A stretch of 64,000 nt of DNA, taken from Harmonia axyridis (taxonomy: Eukaryota > Arthropoda > Insecta > Coleoptera > Coccinellidae). Where the stretch lies: positions 21,392,718 to 21,456,717 of the forward strand of contig NC_059507.1 in NCBI RefSeq assembly GCF_914767665.1, in the 5' to 3' direction. The position numbers and the translations under genes were made by a program. Within the stretch, counting starts at the first letter, position 1. Each line of letters begins with the position of its first letter. This document shows positions 22,920 through 34,599 of the stretch, in pieces. A model generated the notes under the pieces. That model was not told the DNA's origin and ran no database searches. It saw nothing but the letters and a program-made list of their open reading frames with translations.

Positions 22920-23730
22920 TTAATTAAGGAGGTTCCGTTTCACTGTGACCTAATGGTCTAATGTGTCCTCCATCAGTGCTATTCTCTCCATAATGTGATC
23001 TACAGCTCGCCTTCCAGTTCCAGAGTTCTAATGAACTTCAATATCTGATGGGATGGCTCCAAGGAGGCTAATTCCTCACTTCTACAAGTTTTTAGTCCAG
23101 ATTAGCAAATTTTGCGTTGGCTAGCGATAGCGAGGCATTCCATCACCAGGTGATCCGGAGTTTTTTCCTTCTCCCCGCAGAATATGCACTCGTCATTTTC
23201 TGCTAGACCCATTCTCATGAGTTGTTTCCTAAGGCAACAATGCCCTGTGAGGAACCCAGTGAGGAGGTGTAGTTTATTCTTGCTGAGATCCAGATACTTC
23301 CTGGATCCCGCAGTGTCAAAGTTCCGAAGAAATTTTTAGGAATGATCAAAACCAGGAAGATTCTGCCAGAGTGTTTCTTTTCTTTTGGTTTTTTCCTTCT
23401 CCTGAAATTCTTTCTTGTAGGTATATTTGCCTATATCGCAGAAAGTTTCCGTGACGATGAAAGTAGTTTGTGCTCCTTTTCTGGCAAGTGTATTGGCCCG
23501 AGTGGCCAGGAACACAGACTAAAAAGGCCATGTTATTCTCGCCCATTTCATCATAATTTCTTCGGCTCTCCAATACCATCTAAGAATCGATGATATGTGA
23601 GCTCAGTGCTTTGATTGCAGCCTGATTATCAGAATGCATCGCAATATCGCATTTCTGATAGTTTCTTGCTAGGTTGATTTCTACGCATCATTCTATTGCA
23701 ACTTGCAAGTAATATTTTTTAACAAAGAGC
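22920..23730 (-). pseudogene. Non-LTR retrotransposon ORF2 end (RNase H and Cys-His tail), degenerate
   Basis: On the minus strand, scattered frames give an RNase H-like block (DIAMHSDNQAAIKALSSHII, then VPGHSG) and a C-terminal Cys-His tail (TGHCCLRKQLMRMGL, CIFCGEKEKTPDHLVMECLA). This order is that of jockey/R1-like ORF2 proteins. Several stops and frame changes occur, and no reverse transcriptase domain is left. Confidence 0.75.
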
Positions 23731-23734
23731 ATAG

Positions 23735-23890
23735 TGAAAGAGCAAAAATCCTCGTTTTCGACTCAGATTTTGGTTGCCACCAGCTCTCATGCTTTTTGAT
23801 AAAATATTACTGATAAAGTGTTTTTTCGAATTTTTTCGGAAATATTAGATGCCCATATGATATTACTTACGGAAATATCATAAGGTAAGT
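23735..23890 (+). repeat. Direct repeat B, right copy
   Basis: Second copy of 22750-22915; slightly shorter and diverged by point changes and small gaps. Confidence 0.8.
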
Positions 23891-23989
23891 AGAAAAGTCA
23901 AAAACCCCAAAATCCTGTGTGAAAGCTTTTATGTGTTTCGTGATCAAACGAGATCACATCTTCCGAGAATACAGGATTGTTTAACAATA

Positions 23990-24051
23990 ATGAGAATTGT
24001 CAAAAAATTTTCAGCATAAATGAGAATTGACAAAAAATTTTCAGCATAAAG
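23990..24051 (+). repeat. 31-bp tandem doublet
   Basis: ATGAGAATTG(T/A)CAAAAAATTTTCAGCATAA appears twice in succession. The following 24060-25136 is AT-rich with no supported gene. Confidence 0.8.
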
Positions 24052-25424
24052 AGAAAATTTTGGAAAAGAGTGCTAGTCAAATTCACATAAAACTTTCAAA
24101 AATCAATAATCATTAATTTGGTCTTTTTACCTGCTTTAATTGCTTCAAAAAAGTAATACATAATATTGTGTTCTATATATCACGTAATACATGTGTGTTT
24201 TCACGCCATGTCACGTTTGGATTTGTAGATACGATTAATCAGAATTCTGTTACTTGGTTGAAAAATAAAGGTTCGAAGATTCATGAGAAACGTGAAAAAA
24301 TTAAATTGATACGAAGCTCTCAAAATCTCCTGAGTTTTCGGCAATACTTCAATGATTTTTTCGATACTTGCAGATACTTAGGATATTAGCATCATTTATT
24401 ATTTATCATTCATTCTAGAACAAAAATATTTTTTGAGATTGTGATTTGGTAAAATAAGTCAATATTCAGTAGTTATATCTCGAATGCTTGCCAAAAACTC
24501 GAATGAAACATAATCGATAGTTGGGCAAGCACGAGTGGTATATGAAGGATTATTTCCCGGAAAAAATTCCACTTTATTTGTTCAAATGCTAACTGTAATT
24601 TAAATGAATAAAATATTTTTGGCAATCATTCCGAATGTTTTCGATTGTTTAAAACGTCCCAAAAATATTCAACTAAAGCACTCGTGCAAATACCTGGATA
24701 TTTTCATAATCGTTAATATGATTGGTTGAAATTTCTTGAGGGGAATAGTCATCCATATAATATAACAATATTCCCACATAAGCAGAAACTACATCACCTT
24801 CACTTTTAAACGTGCAAGTTTGTTACACACCATACATCCATCAAGTAATACTTGTTATCATTTCCAATCCTAAAAGTTTTTATTTTCTCATCAATTTTAT
24901 AGCTCCGAGAATAATCAGTGTGATACTCATACTTCACAGTGATGAATAAACAGAATCATCCTATGTTATAACATTTCAGAAAAGAATTATTTCAGTTTAA
25001 TTTTCAGATATTTGAATTTCACCCGAAAGATTTTTTAAAGATTTGTATTAAAATGCATATCTATCTACAATCTACATCTAAAATACTTCATTTGTTACAA
25101 GGGAAGATCTCGTGAAGTATAATAAGTAATAATAGTCAGTTGCACCGTTTGCCTGAGCGTTGATTAAAAATTGAACGTTGATTGATTTCTGATTGCCGTT
25201 GCACCATCTTTTAAATAACGTTTTATGCAGCGTTATAATCGTTTACAGTAAATAGGAAAATTTGGTCGTTCCTGATTAGTTTTATATATCAGTTTAAATA
25301 ACATGACTTTGTTTCTATCATTGTGGGAATATTCAAAATTGAAATATGGATTAAAATGAGGAATTATCATTTGATGATGACTTAGACATAATTGAATTTA
25401 TCGATTTTTGTTTTCCTATATATA

Positions 25425-26497
25425 CTAACTAACAAAGAAACTGCAACACTCAGAAGGATCTGTTTAAATTATTTTTGGTAAGACATAGATAGTATAGCAA
25501 AAAGTAAATGATTGAAATTTGGAGAAAAAACGGAGGGTTTTCAATTTTTTTTTATAAATTTGTTAAAAATGTGTTTGTCCACCGCGATTATCTTTACACT
25601 CCCCAACACGTATCGGCATTGATGCAATAAGATGGTTTATTTCTTCTTGAGGGATACTATCCTAAGCTACCATGTTTCAGAGCCGCCAAAATCCGTGGGG
25701 GCTGGGGTAAATTTACAAGCCTTCTACCTAGATGACCCAAACATGCTCTATTGGCGAAAGATCGGAGGATCTAAGCGGCCATGACAAAATATTCACATGG
25801 GTCTCTTCGGAAAAGTTTAAAATAACTCTGGCAGCATGAGGTCTGGTATTATCTTGCTGAAATATTGGATTATCGAGCCGGTTAAGAGAGAACATATGGC
25901 TCCACTATTTTTTGAAGGTAACGCAGCGCTGTCATGTTAGCTCGAATAATGACTAAAGGTGACCTACTTGCATGTGCAATAGAACCCCATATCATAACGC
26001 CTACTGTCCGGTGTACATGACGCTCAACATCAAACTGAGGTTCACGTCTTTCTCCCCGACGTCGTCCCTTTTTTGGCCATCATGTGCACCCAAGGAGAAT
26101 CGAGATCTATCAGAAGAGACGACCTGATGCCATTTCACAGTCCAATGTTGACGTTCTCTGCACCACTGTAATCGTTGCCGGCGATGCTGAACCGTCAGAG
26201 GATGGGGTCGATAATGTTACAGGATGGCCTTGTTCTCCTAACCACTCATCAGCCAAAGATCGAGTTGTCGCAAATCGGTCTCTAATGACGATAAGTGTTA
26301 GAAGAGGCACAAATGAAGTTCAAGATTGACGTCTGCTTGAAGCAACCTTCACTCTTTTCTCTTGTTTGAATCAAGAATTAATTCACGATTTTTTTCTCCA
26401 AATTCAATAATCTACTTCTTGCTATACTATCTGTTCTACAAAAAAAAATAAAATTTAAACAACTCCTTCTGTGTGTTGCAGTTTCTTTGTTAGTTAG
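25425..26497 (-). mobile_element. Tc1-like transposon, 1.07 kb
   Basis: Inverted ends starting CTAACTAACAAAGAAACTGC, similar for about 45 bp, with TA on each side (25423-25424 and 26498-26499). It contains a minus-strand Tc1-type transposase remnant. Confidence 0.88.
25575..26340 (-). pseudogene. Tc1-like transposase, frameshifted
   Basis: The minus strand read across frames shows the order of a Tc1-family D,D34E transposase: a helix-turn-helix end (RSLADEWLGEQGHPVTLST), VVFSDRSRF with the first catalytic Asp (usual ESRF changed to RSRF), RRRRGERREPQFDVERHVH, GVMIWGSIAH, FQQDNARPHAA with the second Asp, and LSPIEHVW with the catalytic Glu. At least two frame breaks and a stop separate these pieces. 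The N-terminal part is truncated. Inactive. Confidence 0.85.
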
Positions 26498-26628
26498 TAT
26501 ATTTTGCCATCAGAATAAATTATAAACATAGGTTAAGACTAAACATTGATAAGTTAATCAATGTTTATTCATTGAACGGTGCAACTGGCCATAAGAATGA
26601 ATAAAAACGTGATTAAATGAATACCAAC

Positions 26629-26719
26629 CTCAACTAGCGAATCTCTCTCATCAGAAGAGCCTGCATGTGCGAAAGTCTTGAAGCTGAAACCCTCCTGAGA
26701 GGTGGTAAACGTTTTGTTT
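26629..26719 (-). CDS. Possible isolated exon, product unknown
   Basis: A 91-base stretch on the minus strand, richer in G/C than its surroundings. It is preceded by a strong acceptor (pyrimidine tract ending TTCTCAG) and followed by GTTGGT. One frame reads NKTFTTSQEGFSFKTFAHAG then SSDERDSLVE. No neighbouring exon in a matching phase was found. It may belong to an unrecognised gene or be chance. Confidence 0.22.
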
Positions 26720-27213
26720 CTGAGAATAAAATAAAAATGAAGGTAACTGTCCAATTTTTCATAGCTGCCTATTTTACAATACAAAAAATAATAGTTAACG
26801 CAAATCTAAGATACAGGAACAGAGCGAAAATCATTTACTTAGTTGAGTTAGCTGGAAGTGATTTTAAATGAAGTAGAAAGACTTTTATCACTCTGTATCT
26901 CAGAAACAAATCATTTGTGTCCCATAGTATATATAGGAACTAAGTAAAATACAAACCTAAAATATTGGAAGCAAGTCTTAAATATCCTGTACAAAAGTAA
27001 CTATCAGTATCTACAAGTTTTCTTTATTGGTAGTTTTTCAGTCAGTTATTCACTCAATAAAATCATTAAGAGTATGTGTTTCATACTGAAGATTCATCTA
27101 GTCAAATTTGGTTTCACATTTCCCTCTTAGTACCTTAATCTTATTATTTTGTTTTGGACAATTTTGGTCCTCTACTCCGATTCGAACGAATCGCAATTTG
27201 GCCTTTTGAAAAA

Positions 27214-29407
27214 TCAATGGGCAAAAACGTATTGTTGGTTTGGATCTGAATCCGGTATCCCTGGTGGTATGGTTAGAGTGTACTCATTACTCTGAGCTTG
27301 TACAGGGTAAGTGGGTGTGGCGAAATGCATCCTTGGGGGTCTTGGTGGTCTCCTTGGTGCTGTGCCGAAAGCAACTGTTTCAGGTCGAAGTATTTCATAC
27401 GTGTTTGGGTCTTGACCGTAGGTGCCCATCACTGGAAAGGTGTATTCAAAGCGTTGCATCGTTGACGCTGGTGGAGTTTGTATTGGTTGACTTGGTACTG
27501 CTGCTGGTATTAAGTTGGGACTTGCTGGTAGTGGGGGGTAACTAGGCTCGTTTGATGAAGACCTGGTTTGACTCCTTCCGTCTGAAATTCGGTTAAAAAA
27601 AATTTAGTTTCAATTATATTTATAAAGTGCGAGGAATTGAAAACAGAGGTAATTAAATATTCACAGTAGACTCATAAGTAGATCTAACAAAAGCATTTGA
27701 GCAGATGTAGAAGACACTAAAGGAAGATGACAGCATGATACTTCATAACAACAAATCTAGGGTAATTTGATAAATTCAGCTTATCTTAGATTAGCTTAGA
27801 TTATTTCTGGGGTCGGTGGAATGGATATCAGCCTTTTAGAAATGCGACCATTTTCAATCATTCGCTCTAGTACTTTGTTCAATCTGTCCTTAGAAGATAG
27901 TGAGTTGAATGATATACTGTTGGCAAATCAGACATCTTTAGAAGCCTAAGCTATCACATCGTGAGGATTAAGAACTGGACTGCCTAGGTCCAGTTTGTTT
28001 CTTTCTTTTATCTACAGCCCCTCCAGATCTGCTGACAGTTATATTCTGCATAAATACTATTTGTATTAACAGTGCCCTATCAACAGTTTCTCAATGATCC
28101 AAAGCTCAACTTGTGGAATCAGCAGAAGCCTTTTGGTGTAGGATGGTGAAAATATGTTTGGGCAGTTCCTCCAGCGGGTCTCCTTGTAGTTACTACTGCT
28201 GAACCAATGCCAAGAAGTGTTCTTTTCCAAGTTTAAAAAACGGTTTGATTCCGGCAGGTGTTACATTTGATGCCATTTTGGCAAATCCATCGGCATTTTC
28301 ATTCCTTCGATTCCACAGTGTCTTGGCACCCATAAGGGAGTCATATAGTTGTCTATAGACAGTTGCTTTATGGCATTACAGCATTTCCAAGACATCAGGA
28401 AACTCTGGTTATAGGGTTCCAAGATTCTCAGCGTAGCCTGGCTGTCCGTTATGTGCTGTTTAAGTTTTTTTTTCTCCTGACAATCTTGAAGGCATATAGG
28501 GACAGCTACAGTTTCTGCCTGTAATATAGAAAGTTCATGCCTCAATCCTCAATTCAGCTTGTCTTATATATAACCTGAAGAAATTCAAATTGGGAAGAAG
28601 ATAGGAGATAGGACATAATTTTTATGACGGTATTGTTATATTTATCAGGTTGTAAATGCAGTAACACTCCACGTTCATAAACTTTCATATTTATTTGATT
28701 CAACATATTAAATGTGGTGTTATGAAATATCTTAGACTCTTAATGATACACTTTCAGTACTTAATCGATGAATAGTGAATACAAAAAATTTACCATTTCA
28801 CTCAATAAGTCCTGTGTATGGAGCACAGATGGAACCACTAGTGACATTCCACTTTTTTTATTGTCAATGCTGAATTGATGATATTGAAAATTTATAGGAA
28901 CGTTAGAGTACTTGAATCACTCTTGAAGGTGAAAGTCGAATTTAAAAACAAAGTGTTTTCACTAATTATGCCAAGGGCCTACTGAGTGAAGTGTTAATGA
29001 TCAAACTTTTTACCTGAATATCCAAGCGACCCAGAACCCAAAGCGTATGCTCCATTACTAAGCTGTACCACTCCAATGGAACCAGAACCAAGGTAGACAG
29101 CTCCGTTGGCTGATGGCACATTAGCTGCCACAGCATTAACTGGGGTCGCCGGAGGTGGTATCAGTGGTATACCAGCAGAACCAACAGACTGTGGTGGAAC
29201 ATACTCTTGTGGTTCGTCAACTGGTTTTTCTATTGAATTATGCTCAGGGAAGGAGTAACTGGGGTAGTTGAAGTTTAGAGGATCATCATAGCTTGATGGG
29301 GCACTAGATTGAAGCCCTTGGTTATATAGGAGATAGGAAGATGGCCTTCTGGTATACCTTATGGCGGATGAGATCTGTAGAAAGAGCGCGATGATGATGG
29401 AAACATT
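27214..29407 (-). CDS. Secreted Pro/Ser/Gly-rich protein, exons 2 and 3
   Basis: Exon 2 is 29407-29014 (acceptor GTTACAG, donor TCAG/GTAAAA). Exon 3 is 27581-27214 (acceptor TTTCAG, stop TGA 27216-27214). The phase-1 junction joins GSLGYS to DGRSQTRSSS in frame. Exon 2 opens with the core of a signal peptide (NVSIIIALFLQISSA), then a Tyr/Ser/Pro-rich stretch, a Pro/Ala-rich stretch (IPLIPPPATPVNAVAANVPS) and Gly-Ser repeats (YLGSGSIGVVQLSNGAYALG). Exon 3 is Pro-rich with PRRPPRPPR, ending QQYVFAH. The exons encode about 253 residues. A start codon is missing from exon 2 itself; a candidate first exon is 35211-35203. The composition suggests an extracellular cuticle or matrix protein; I do not recognise a named family. 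The intron between exons 2 and 3 holds a non-LTR scrap. Confidence 0.72.
27830..28560 (-). pseudogene. Non-LTR retrotransposon RNase H remnant in intron
   Basis: The minus-strand frame 28545-28261 reads SILQAETVAVPICLQDCQ, ITDSQATLRILE and LWVPRHCGIEG, matching the RNase H of jockey/R1-like ORF2, with the GH of VPGHSG mutated. Sequence to 27830 continues as a degenerate C-terminal part. It lies in the intron of the secreted-protein gene, same strand. Confidence 0.7.
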
Positions 29408-29576
29408 CTGTAACAAAGAGATTTGGTCAATTCTGTATCTTTGAAGGAAGCAGAGGAACGCATTTTCTGGATTTATATGTTATATTGAATTTTCGAAAAA
29501 AAAGGAACTATGCATTTTTCATGTAAAATCATATACATAGTTCAATTGTTTCTAGAGTTTAGGCTATTTTGAACAT

Positions 29577-29770
29577 ATTTTCAAGTGCTCGTTCCTCGAA
29601 CAAAACGCTATATCATTTCATCGCGGAATGCTTTACGGTCGTAAACAGGATTACTATCGAACGGAAAAATCTTCAAACTTCTGGTTTTCAGGGTAGATTC
29701 GGTTCTCAAATGTTGTGGTTACGTCCGTTAAAAGGGTTCTATAAATAAGACCTTTTGAATTTGTTTTCCT
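29577..29770 (+). repeat. Dispersed repeat family C, copy 1
   Basis: Carries the family signature: AAGTGCTCGTTCCTCGAACA at the start, then GTAAACA.GATTA.TATCGAACGGAAAA, then GGTAGATTCGGTTCTCAAATG. Other copies are listed at 31765, 34600, 39450, 49205 and 61400. Confidence 0.6.
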
Positions 29771-30324
29771 GATAATTTCAAAATTATCAATTCGATTGAA
29801 ATGAAATATGTATTGCATTTGTATGTAAAATAACAATTTCATTTCTCCATGAAGAATTTCATGTCGATCGCTTTGTCAGAACCATAGAAATTCATAAAGA
29901 ATAGGTATCGAAAAAAAAATTATTTCCGTGATCACGAAAACGATGGAGTTAAAATTTTGGTGTAGATTTAAATAACAATTTAAGACTACGTCAAGAAGAA
30001 TATTAGGAAATAAATAACAAGATAAACACCCAATATTTAAAGTAAATCTGATCATGTTGAGATTTTCGGAGTATATACATATATAGCAATTTCATACTTC
30101 GTCATTTCTGTAACATATACAGCTAGGTTCAAATTTGGTTTGTAAAGGCCTTTCCAAATTTAAATTAGAGGTTTAATTTTGAATAGCCCGCTATCTGTGC
30201 AGCTAATACTTTCGAAGCTTTTGACATTTGACAAATAAAAACTACTCCATTACTAAAAATTGAACTATACATGCTTCAACAAACAACGCATCGAATGTAA
30301 GAATTCACTACAAAATGAAGAAAA

Positions 30325-30740
30325 TTAGCAATAAATGCGTTTGAGTTGATCATTGAAAGACAAACGGCCGCAATACAACGGAAGACATGATGAAGTGATT
30401 TTACCCCATGTTGCGAAAGTGGTCAAGACATAGGTACTTGGAAATGTTGATAGGGGAAGTCCTACCCCACCTGCCGTATTCTCCAGACGTTGCTCCCTCG
30501 GACTATCACTTATTTCGATAAATGGCACACGGATTGGCTGACTAGCACTTCCGGTCTTAGGAGGAAGTAAAAAATTGGATCGATTCGTGGATCGCTTCAA
30601 AAGATGACCAGTTTTTTCAACGTGGCATCCGTACGCTGCCCGAAAGATGGGAGAAAGTAGTGGCCAGCGATGGACAATACTTCCAATCATAAAGGAATAA
30701 CCAGTTTTTCACAATAAAGCCTCGAATTTCGGAAAAACTA
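30325..30740 (+). pseudogene. mariner transposase C-terminal fragment
   Basis: Plus strand, read across frames: KDKRPQYNGRHDEVIL, then proline-rich text equivalent to HPPYSPDVAPSDYHLF, then EEVKNW, QRGIRTLPERW and ASDGQYFQS. This is the C-terminal 130 codons or so of a mariner of a different subfamily from 4532-5817. It is 5'-truncated, with stops and small gaps; the second catalytic Asp region is deleted (LPHVAKVVKT). Confidence 0.8.
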
Positions 30741-30925
30741 TCGAAGAAAATTTGTATCCCTATGTAGATAAACTAACCGATAACAATACCGTCAAAGTGA
30801 ATAACATCTCATATATCTATAGTTAGGTAAACAATTTTTTTATTTACAAGGGCGCAATAGGAACATAAATGAATTGACTTTTAAAAGCTTCTGAAGTGAT
30901 TGATTTTCTTTTTTTTTTATTATAG

Positions 30926-32145
30926 TGCTAATGGGATTAAAGCCGGATTTCTGCCAAGTCAATATTCTGCTGAAGTAATAAACCAACTCGTTCAATTCAA
31001 CATTGAATCTGTGCAATTGCATTCATCAGCCACACAAACACAATCTCCAAATCAATTTCAAAATAGATTCGGAAAGTATGTCATTATCAGTAGGTAATAC
31101 CTACTCGGATAAATTATTTTTGTCCCAATCAAGTTCACTCTGCTAATTGAGTCTCCAGAGTTCAGATTAATTCATTTTTCGCATAATGAACTAATGTCAA
31201 TTTTTTGATTGACTGATTTGTCGGTTTCTAAAAATTTCTCTTTGAGGACAGTTTGTGTAGGTACTCGAAGACTTCGTTAAAATTCAGCCGTTCACCTGTT
31301 TAATGAATAAAACAATTATTATTACTTTCGCAATCGCTAATGGCGAAACTAACATATACGGTACATAATGGGTTAGTATCAGATTTATTACGATTGTGAA
31401 TATACAGCGGAAGTTGCTTGCAAGTCATGCACATGTTTGAATTTTGAAGGATAAATTGACATCTCCAAACTTTTCCTATTACGGTTGGGAATTCAAATAT
31501 TTGATATCTAATGAAAACATTAAAAATCATCCACTTTCCCAATGACAGTTCATAATATTGAAGACGCCAATACTTTGGTCGTGAATGTACAAAAAAGTAG
31601 ATTTTGTTCGTTCGATAATGCAACAGGGAAAGTAAATATTAGTTACACTTTCGAACTTCAGATAATTATTATACGTAAAAGTATTAAACCTTTTTTTATT
31701 GGAATTTTTTTTTTACAGGATAACTTTGAAATTCAACGAAACTGATAACAACACGACAGCGATGCTGTAGTTTTTTTTTTTCGCGTCAAATTGAACTCGC
31801 GGACATAACACGACAATGTCATTTCGTCACGATGTCTCTTATTTTCCAATTTTGAGTTTAAAATGGTCTCAAACGAAAGAATTTGACTCCCTCACATTTT
31901 TAAATGCTTCTGTTCCGAAATCCGAATAAATATGAATGATGTTTTTCAGATATTTTGAAAACTACAGATTTGATCAAGATTCAGCATTTAAATGTAAAAT
32001 AATTTCAAATTTGAGTTCACCAGAATTGATGATAATGGATGAAGATAATCGAAAAAAAATCCGATTTGATATTCTGCATGCCGTATCAGGTATCCCAAAT
32101 TCGTTGTCTAGTGAGGGGATCTCAGAAAACCTTTTAGCTAGATGA
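30926..32145 (+). CDS. Last two exons of a possible BESS-motif protein
   Basis: Exon a is 30926-31075 (acceptor TTATTATAG, donor GTATGT) and exon b is 31950-32145 (acceptor TTTTTCAG, stop TGA). They join in phase 2, K|YFENYRFDQD, in one frame. Exon a is Gln/Ser-rich (HSSATQTQSPNQF). Exon b has DSAFKCKIISNLSSPELM followed by DEDNRKKIRFDILHAV, resembling the short BESS motif that ends many insect MADF-BESS DNA-binding regulators. No MADF domain exon was found upstream in the window, so this may be the tail of a gene with distant exons, or an orphaned duplicate. The family call is tentative. Confidence 0.4.
31765..31935 (+). repeat. Dispersed repeat family C, copy 2
   Basis: Shares CACGACAATGTCATTTCGTCACGATGT-type text and TTTTGAGTTTAAAATGGTCTCAAACGA with the other copies. 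It lies in the intron between the two BESS-type exons. Confidence 0.5.
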
Positions 32146-32170
32146 AAACGAATGGCACATTTTCGGGCTC

Positions 32171-33122
32171 GATTTTTGAGGGAAATATTTTGTTGGAAAC
32201 CGAAACCTCATAATTTCAACTGTTTTCAAATTATGAGAGATAATTGGAAAATGACGTGAAATGAAAAGTTCTCATAATTTCTTTAATATTGGTGCTATTA
32301 CAAGAAACAAATACATGCTACAGTGGAACCCATTGGTGTAATCATTTGTTTTTTATTGTCATTCGTTTTGAGGTTTTAAACCAACATGTGTTTCTTTAAA
32401 AGTGAACCATTAGAAATCCTTCAACAAATAAAATCGCTTAGATTTTCTCTTCTCAAAAATTTATAACATGATGTATAAATATCTTACCAAACTTTAAAAA
32501 TCATCAAAAGTTACAGTTTCACACAGCAAATCAACCTATTGCCTATCTATAATAATTTGTGAATTAAAATATTCGGTGGCCAACAAGGTCTCCGGATTAA
32601 CACCGATATATTTTGAAATTGATAAATGTTGTTCTTCAAATGTGATCAGGGGGAAAAATCTAAAGATGTTTTTATCCGGAGACCTTGGTGGTAAGCGAAT
32701 ATTTTAATTATCTGAAGTTCATAGATTATTACAGATAGGATCTTGGTTAATTCGCCGTGAGAAATTGAAACTTTCGATAATTTATAGTTTTATAAGAAAT
32801 TTATATATCATGTTATATATTTTTTAAAAAAGAAAAATCAAGCGATTTTATTTGTTATAGGAATTGTTATGGTTTACATTTAAAAAAATACAAGTTGGTT
32901 TTATAACTTGAAACGAATGGCAATAAAAATTAAATTTATACACTAATGGTTTTTACTGAAAAAAGTGCCTGTAGTATGTTTTTGTTTCATGTCAATAGCA
33001 CCAATTATAAAGAAGTTATGAGAATTTCTCATTTCACGCCATTTTCTAATTTTCCCTTATAACTTGAAAACAGTTGAATTTATGAGGTTGCGGCTTTCAA
33101 CAAGATATTCCTCTCAAAAATC
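32171..33122. repeat. Near 1-kb palindrome (fold-back)
   Basis: Arms 32171-32600 and 32672-33122 are inverted copies along their length. Matching pairs include AGGTCTCCGGAT/ATCCGGAGACCT nearest the centre, TTCTCATAATTTC/GAATTTCTCA blocks, ATTGGTGCTATT/AATAGCACCAAT and GATTTTTGAGGG/CCTCTCAAAAATC at the rim. Near the centre both arms carry a WP.RSPD-coding block, the mark of the IS630/Tc1 transposase class, so the structure may be a head-to-head pair of transposon ends. No intact frame. Confidence 0.8.
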
Positions 33123-33474
33123 CTCTGTATTTTTCACAATTATACAGAGTGTTGAAGTTTGAAGGGAAATCATTTTTCATTAATATCTTGGATACTACCA
33201 AAGATGAACTTGTGTTGAAATTATTCAAAAAACATGGTGTTAGGTTAATTCACCCATATTTTTGAAGGAGGATATGATTTGTAGATAAGAAAAGAATGAA
33301 AAAAGAATTGGAATTCTGAAATTTTGTTGATTCCTTCAATTTAATATTTTTTTCAAAATGAATTAACATAATCTTTTCAATACATAATTTCATAAAGAAA
33401 GATTGAATTTTGCAACTGAGCTTGTCATTAATTTTTGCAATGTCTTATTTTTTTATAATAGTTATATGTTTTAC

Positions 33475-33965
33475 TTGGTAGCGCAGTAGTAGATTGACTA
33501 CCGCGGCTGATAGTTCATAGCCGAGCGTAGCGATCCAAGGTGGTCAATCTACTTTGCTGCCGAGTTAAACATATTTTTTTTTCTTCGATTGCTTATAATG
33601 ACTCATATTGTATTTGCAAATTATTACAATTCCCCAAATCTTTCTATTTTTTCTGTAGTGATAATTTCGAACGAAATTTGATATAAATCGTAATTGTTGG
33701 AATTGTTGGTTGCTATGGAAATGTGTATGTCCATGAGAATTATAGTTAGATAAATTAAGGAATATCTGACAGTTTTTTGGAAAAAGTACTCACTCCTCCA
33801 GAAATAAGGAAGATGGCAGAAAATATTGATTGTCAGAAAATGTTGAATGTTTTATTCGCATTGAGAATAATCACTTTGCTATCTAGGCAGGAAAAGTAAC
33901 ACCTTCCAGATTGATATGTGTCTGCAAAATCAATATTTGCTGTCAATCGGAGAAAAACAACATGA
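33475..33965 (+). repeat. Dispersed repeat family A, copy 2
   Basis: Second copy of 12590-13075. It includes an extra 18 bp (AGCCGAGCGTAGCGATCC region) in the hairpin loop. The stretch 33123-33474 before it is AT-rich and blank. Confidence 0.75.
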
Positions 33966-34196
33966 AGTTCCAATTGAAGCTTTTGTTTCGTGTTATGTCA
34001 AACCATAAGGAAGGTATTTTGGTAACTATAAACATTTGAGCACCTACGAATATGGATTTTTTTTCTTAAAATAGAATCGGGCTTAACCCCTTCGAATGAT
34101 CTCACGTTATTCTGGAACACCTTGTAAGAAATATAATTTGAACTTCTTTCAAAATTTCGCGTTGCCACGTCATCAGAAACATTCAAGCTGAATATC

Positions 34197-34217
34197 AAAA
34201 AAAAAAAAAAAAAAAAA
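34197..34217 (+). repeat. Poly-A tract
   Basis: About 21 A in a row. No retrocopy was recognised next to it. Confidence 0.8.
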
Positions 34218-34599
34218 TTAGCCAATATTTCCGTAAATCAGATCAGACTGAATTTGGATTAAATATGTAAAACAACTTATCTAATGGACATGCCAAATTT
34301 TAGTAGGATCTTATGGTGTTGTCTCTAATGGAGCATGAATGTCGAACGAGCGCTCAAAACTTCCAGACGTCAAATCAGTATTTTCCATGTACTTATTTAT
34401 TTATTCTTTCATAATTTTTCATGTTCTCCACATTGAAAAAAGTCTCAACATTCTTTTCTATTTATTGTTAATTAAATTGACGTAAGAAACTTATGCGCAC
34501 ATGTTTCGCAATATAGTTCAATTATATTCTACTCATTATTATTAATTTATCTAGCGAATATCAACTCGACCGTATCTGTTTCAATTGAAATATCTGGGT

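Larger units (their letters stand above)
25137..26587. mobile_element. TIR element with CAGTTGCACCGTT tips, interrupted by a Tc1 element
   Basis: The outer tips CAGTTGCACCGTTT (left) and GAACGGTGCAACTG (right) are inverted, with related GTTGATTAA-type blocks behind them. The element's own DNA (25137-25424 and 26498-26587) is non-coding. The rest is an inserted Tc1-like transposon. A target duplication for the outer element is not evident. Confidence 0.65.

Noticed and set aside
24168..24389. 73-codon open frame on the plus strand
   Set aside because: No recognisable domain or splice context in an AT-rich spacer.
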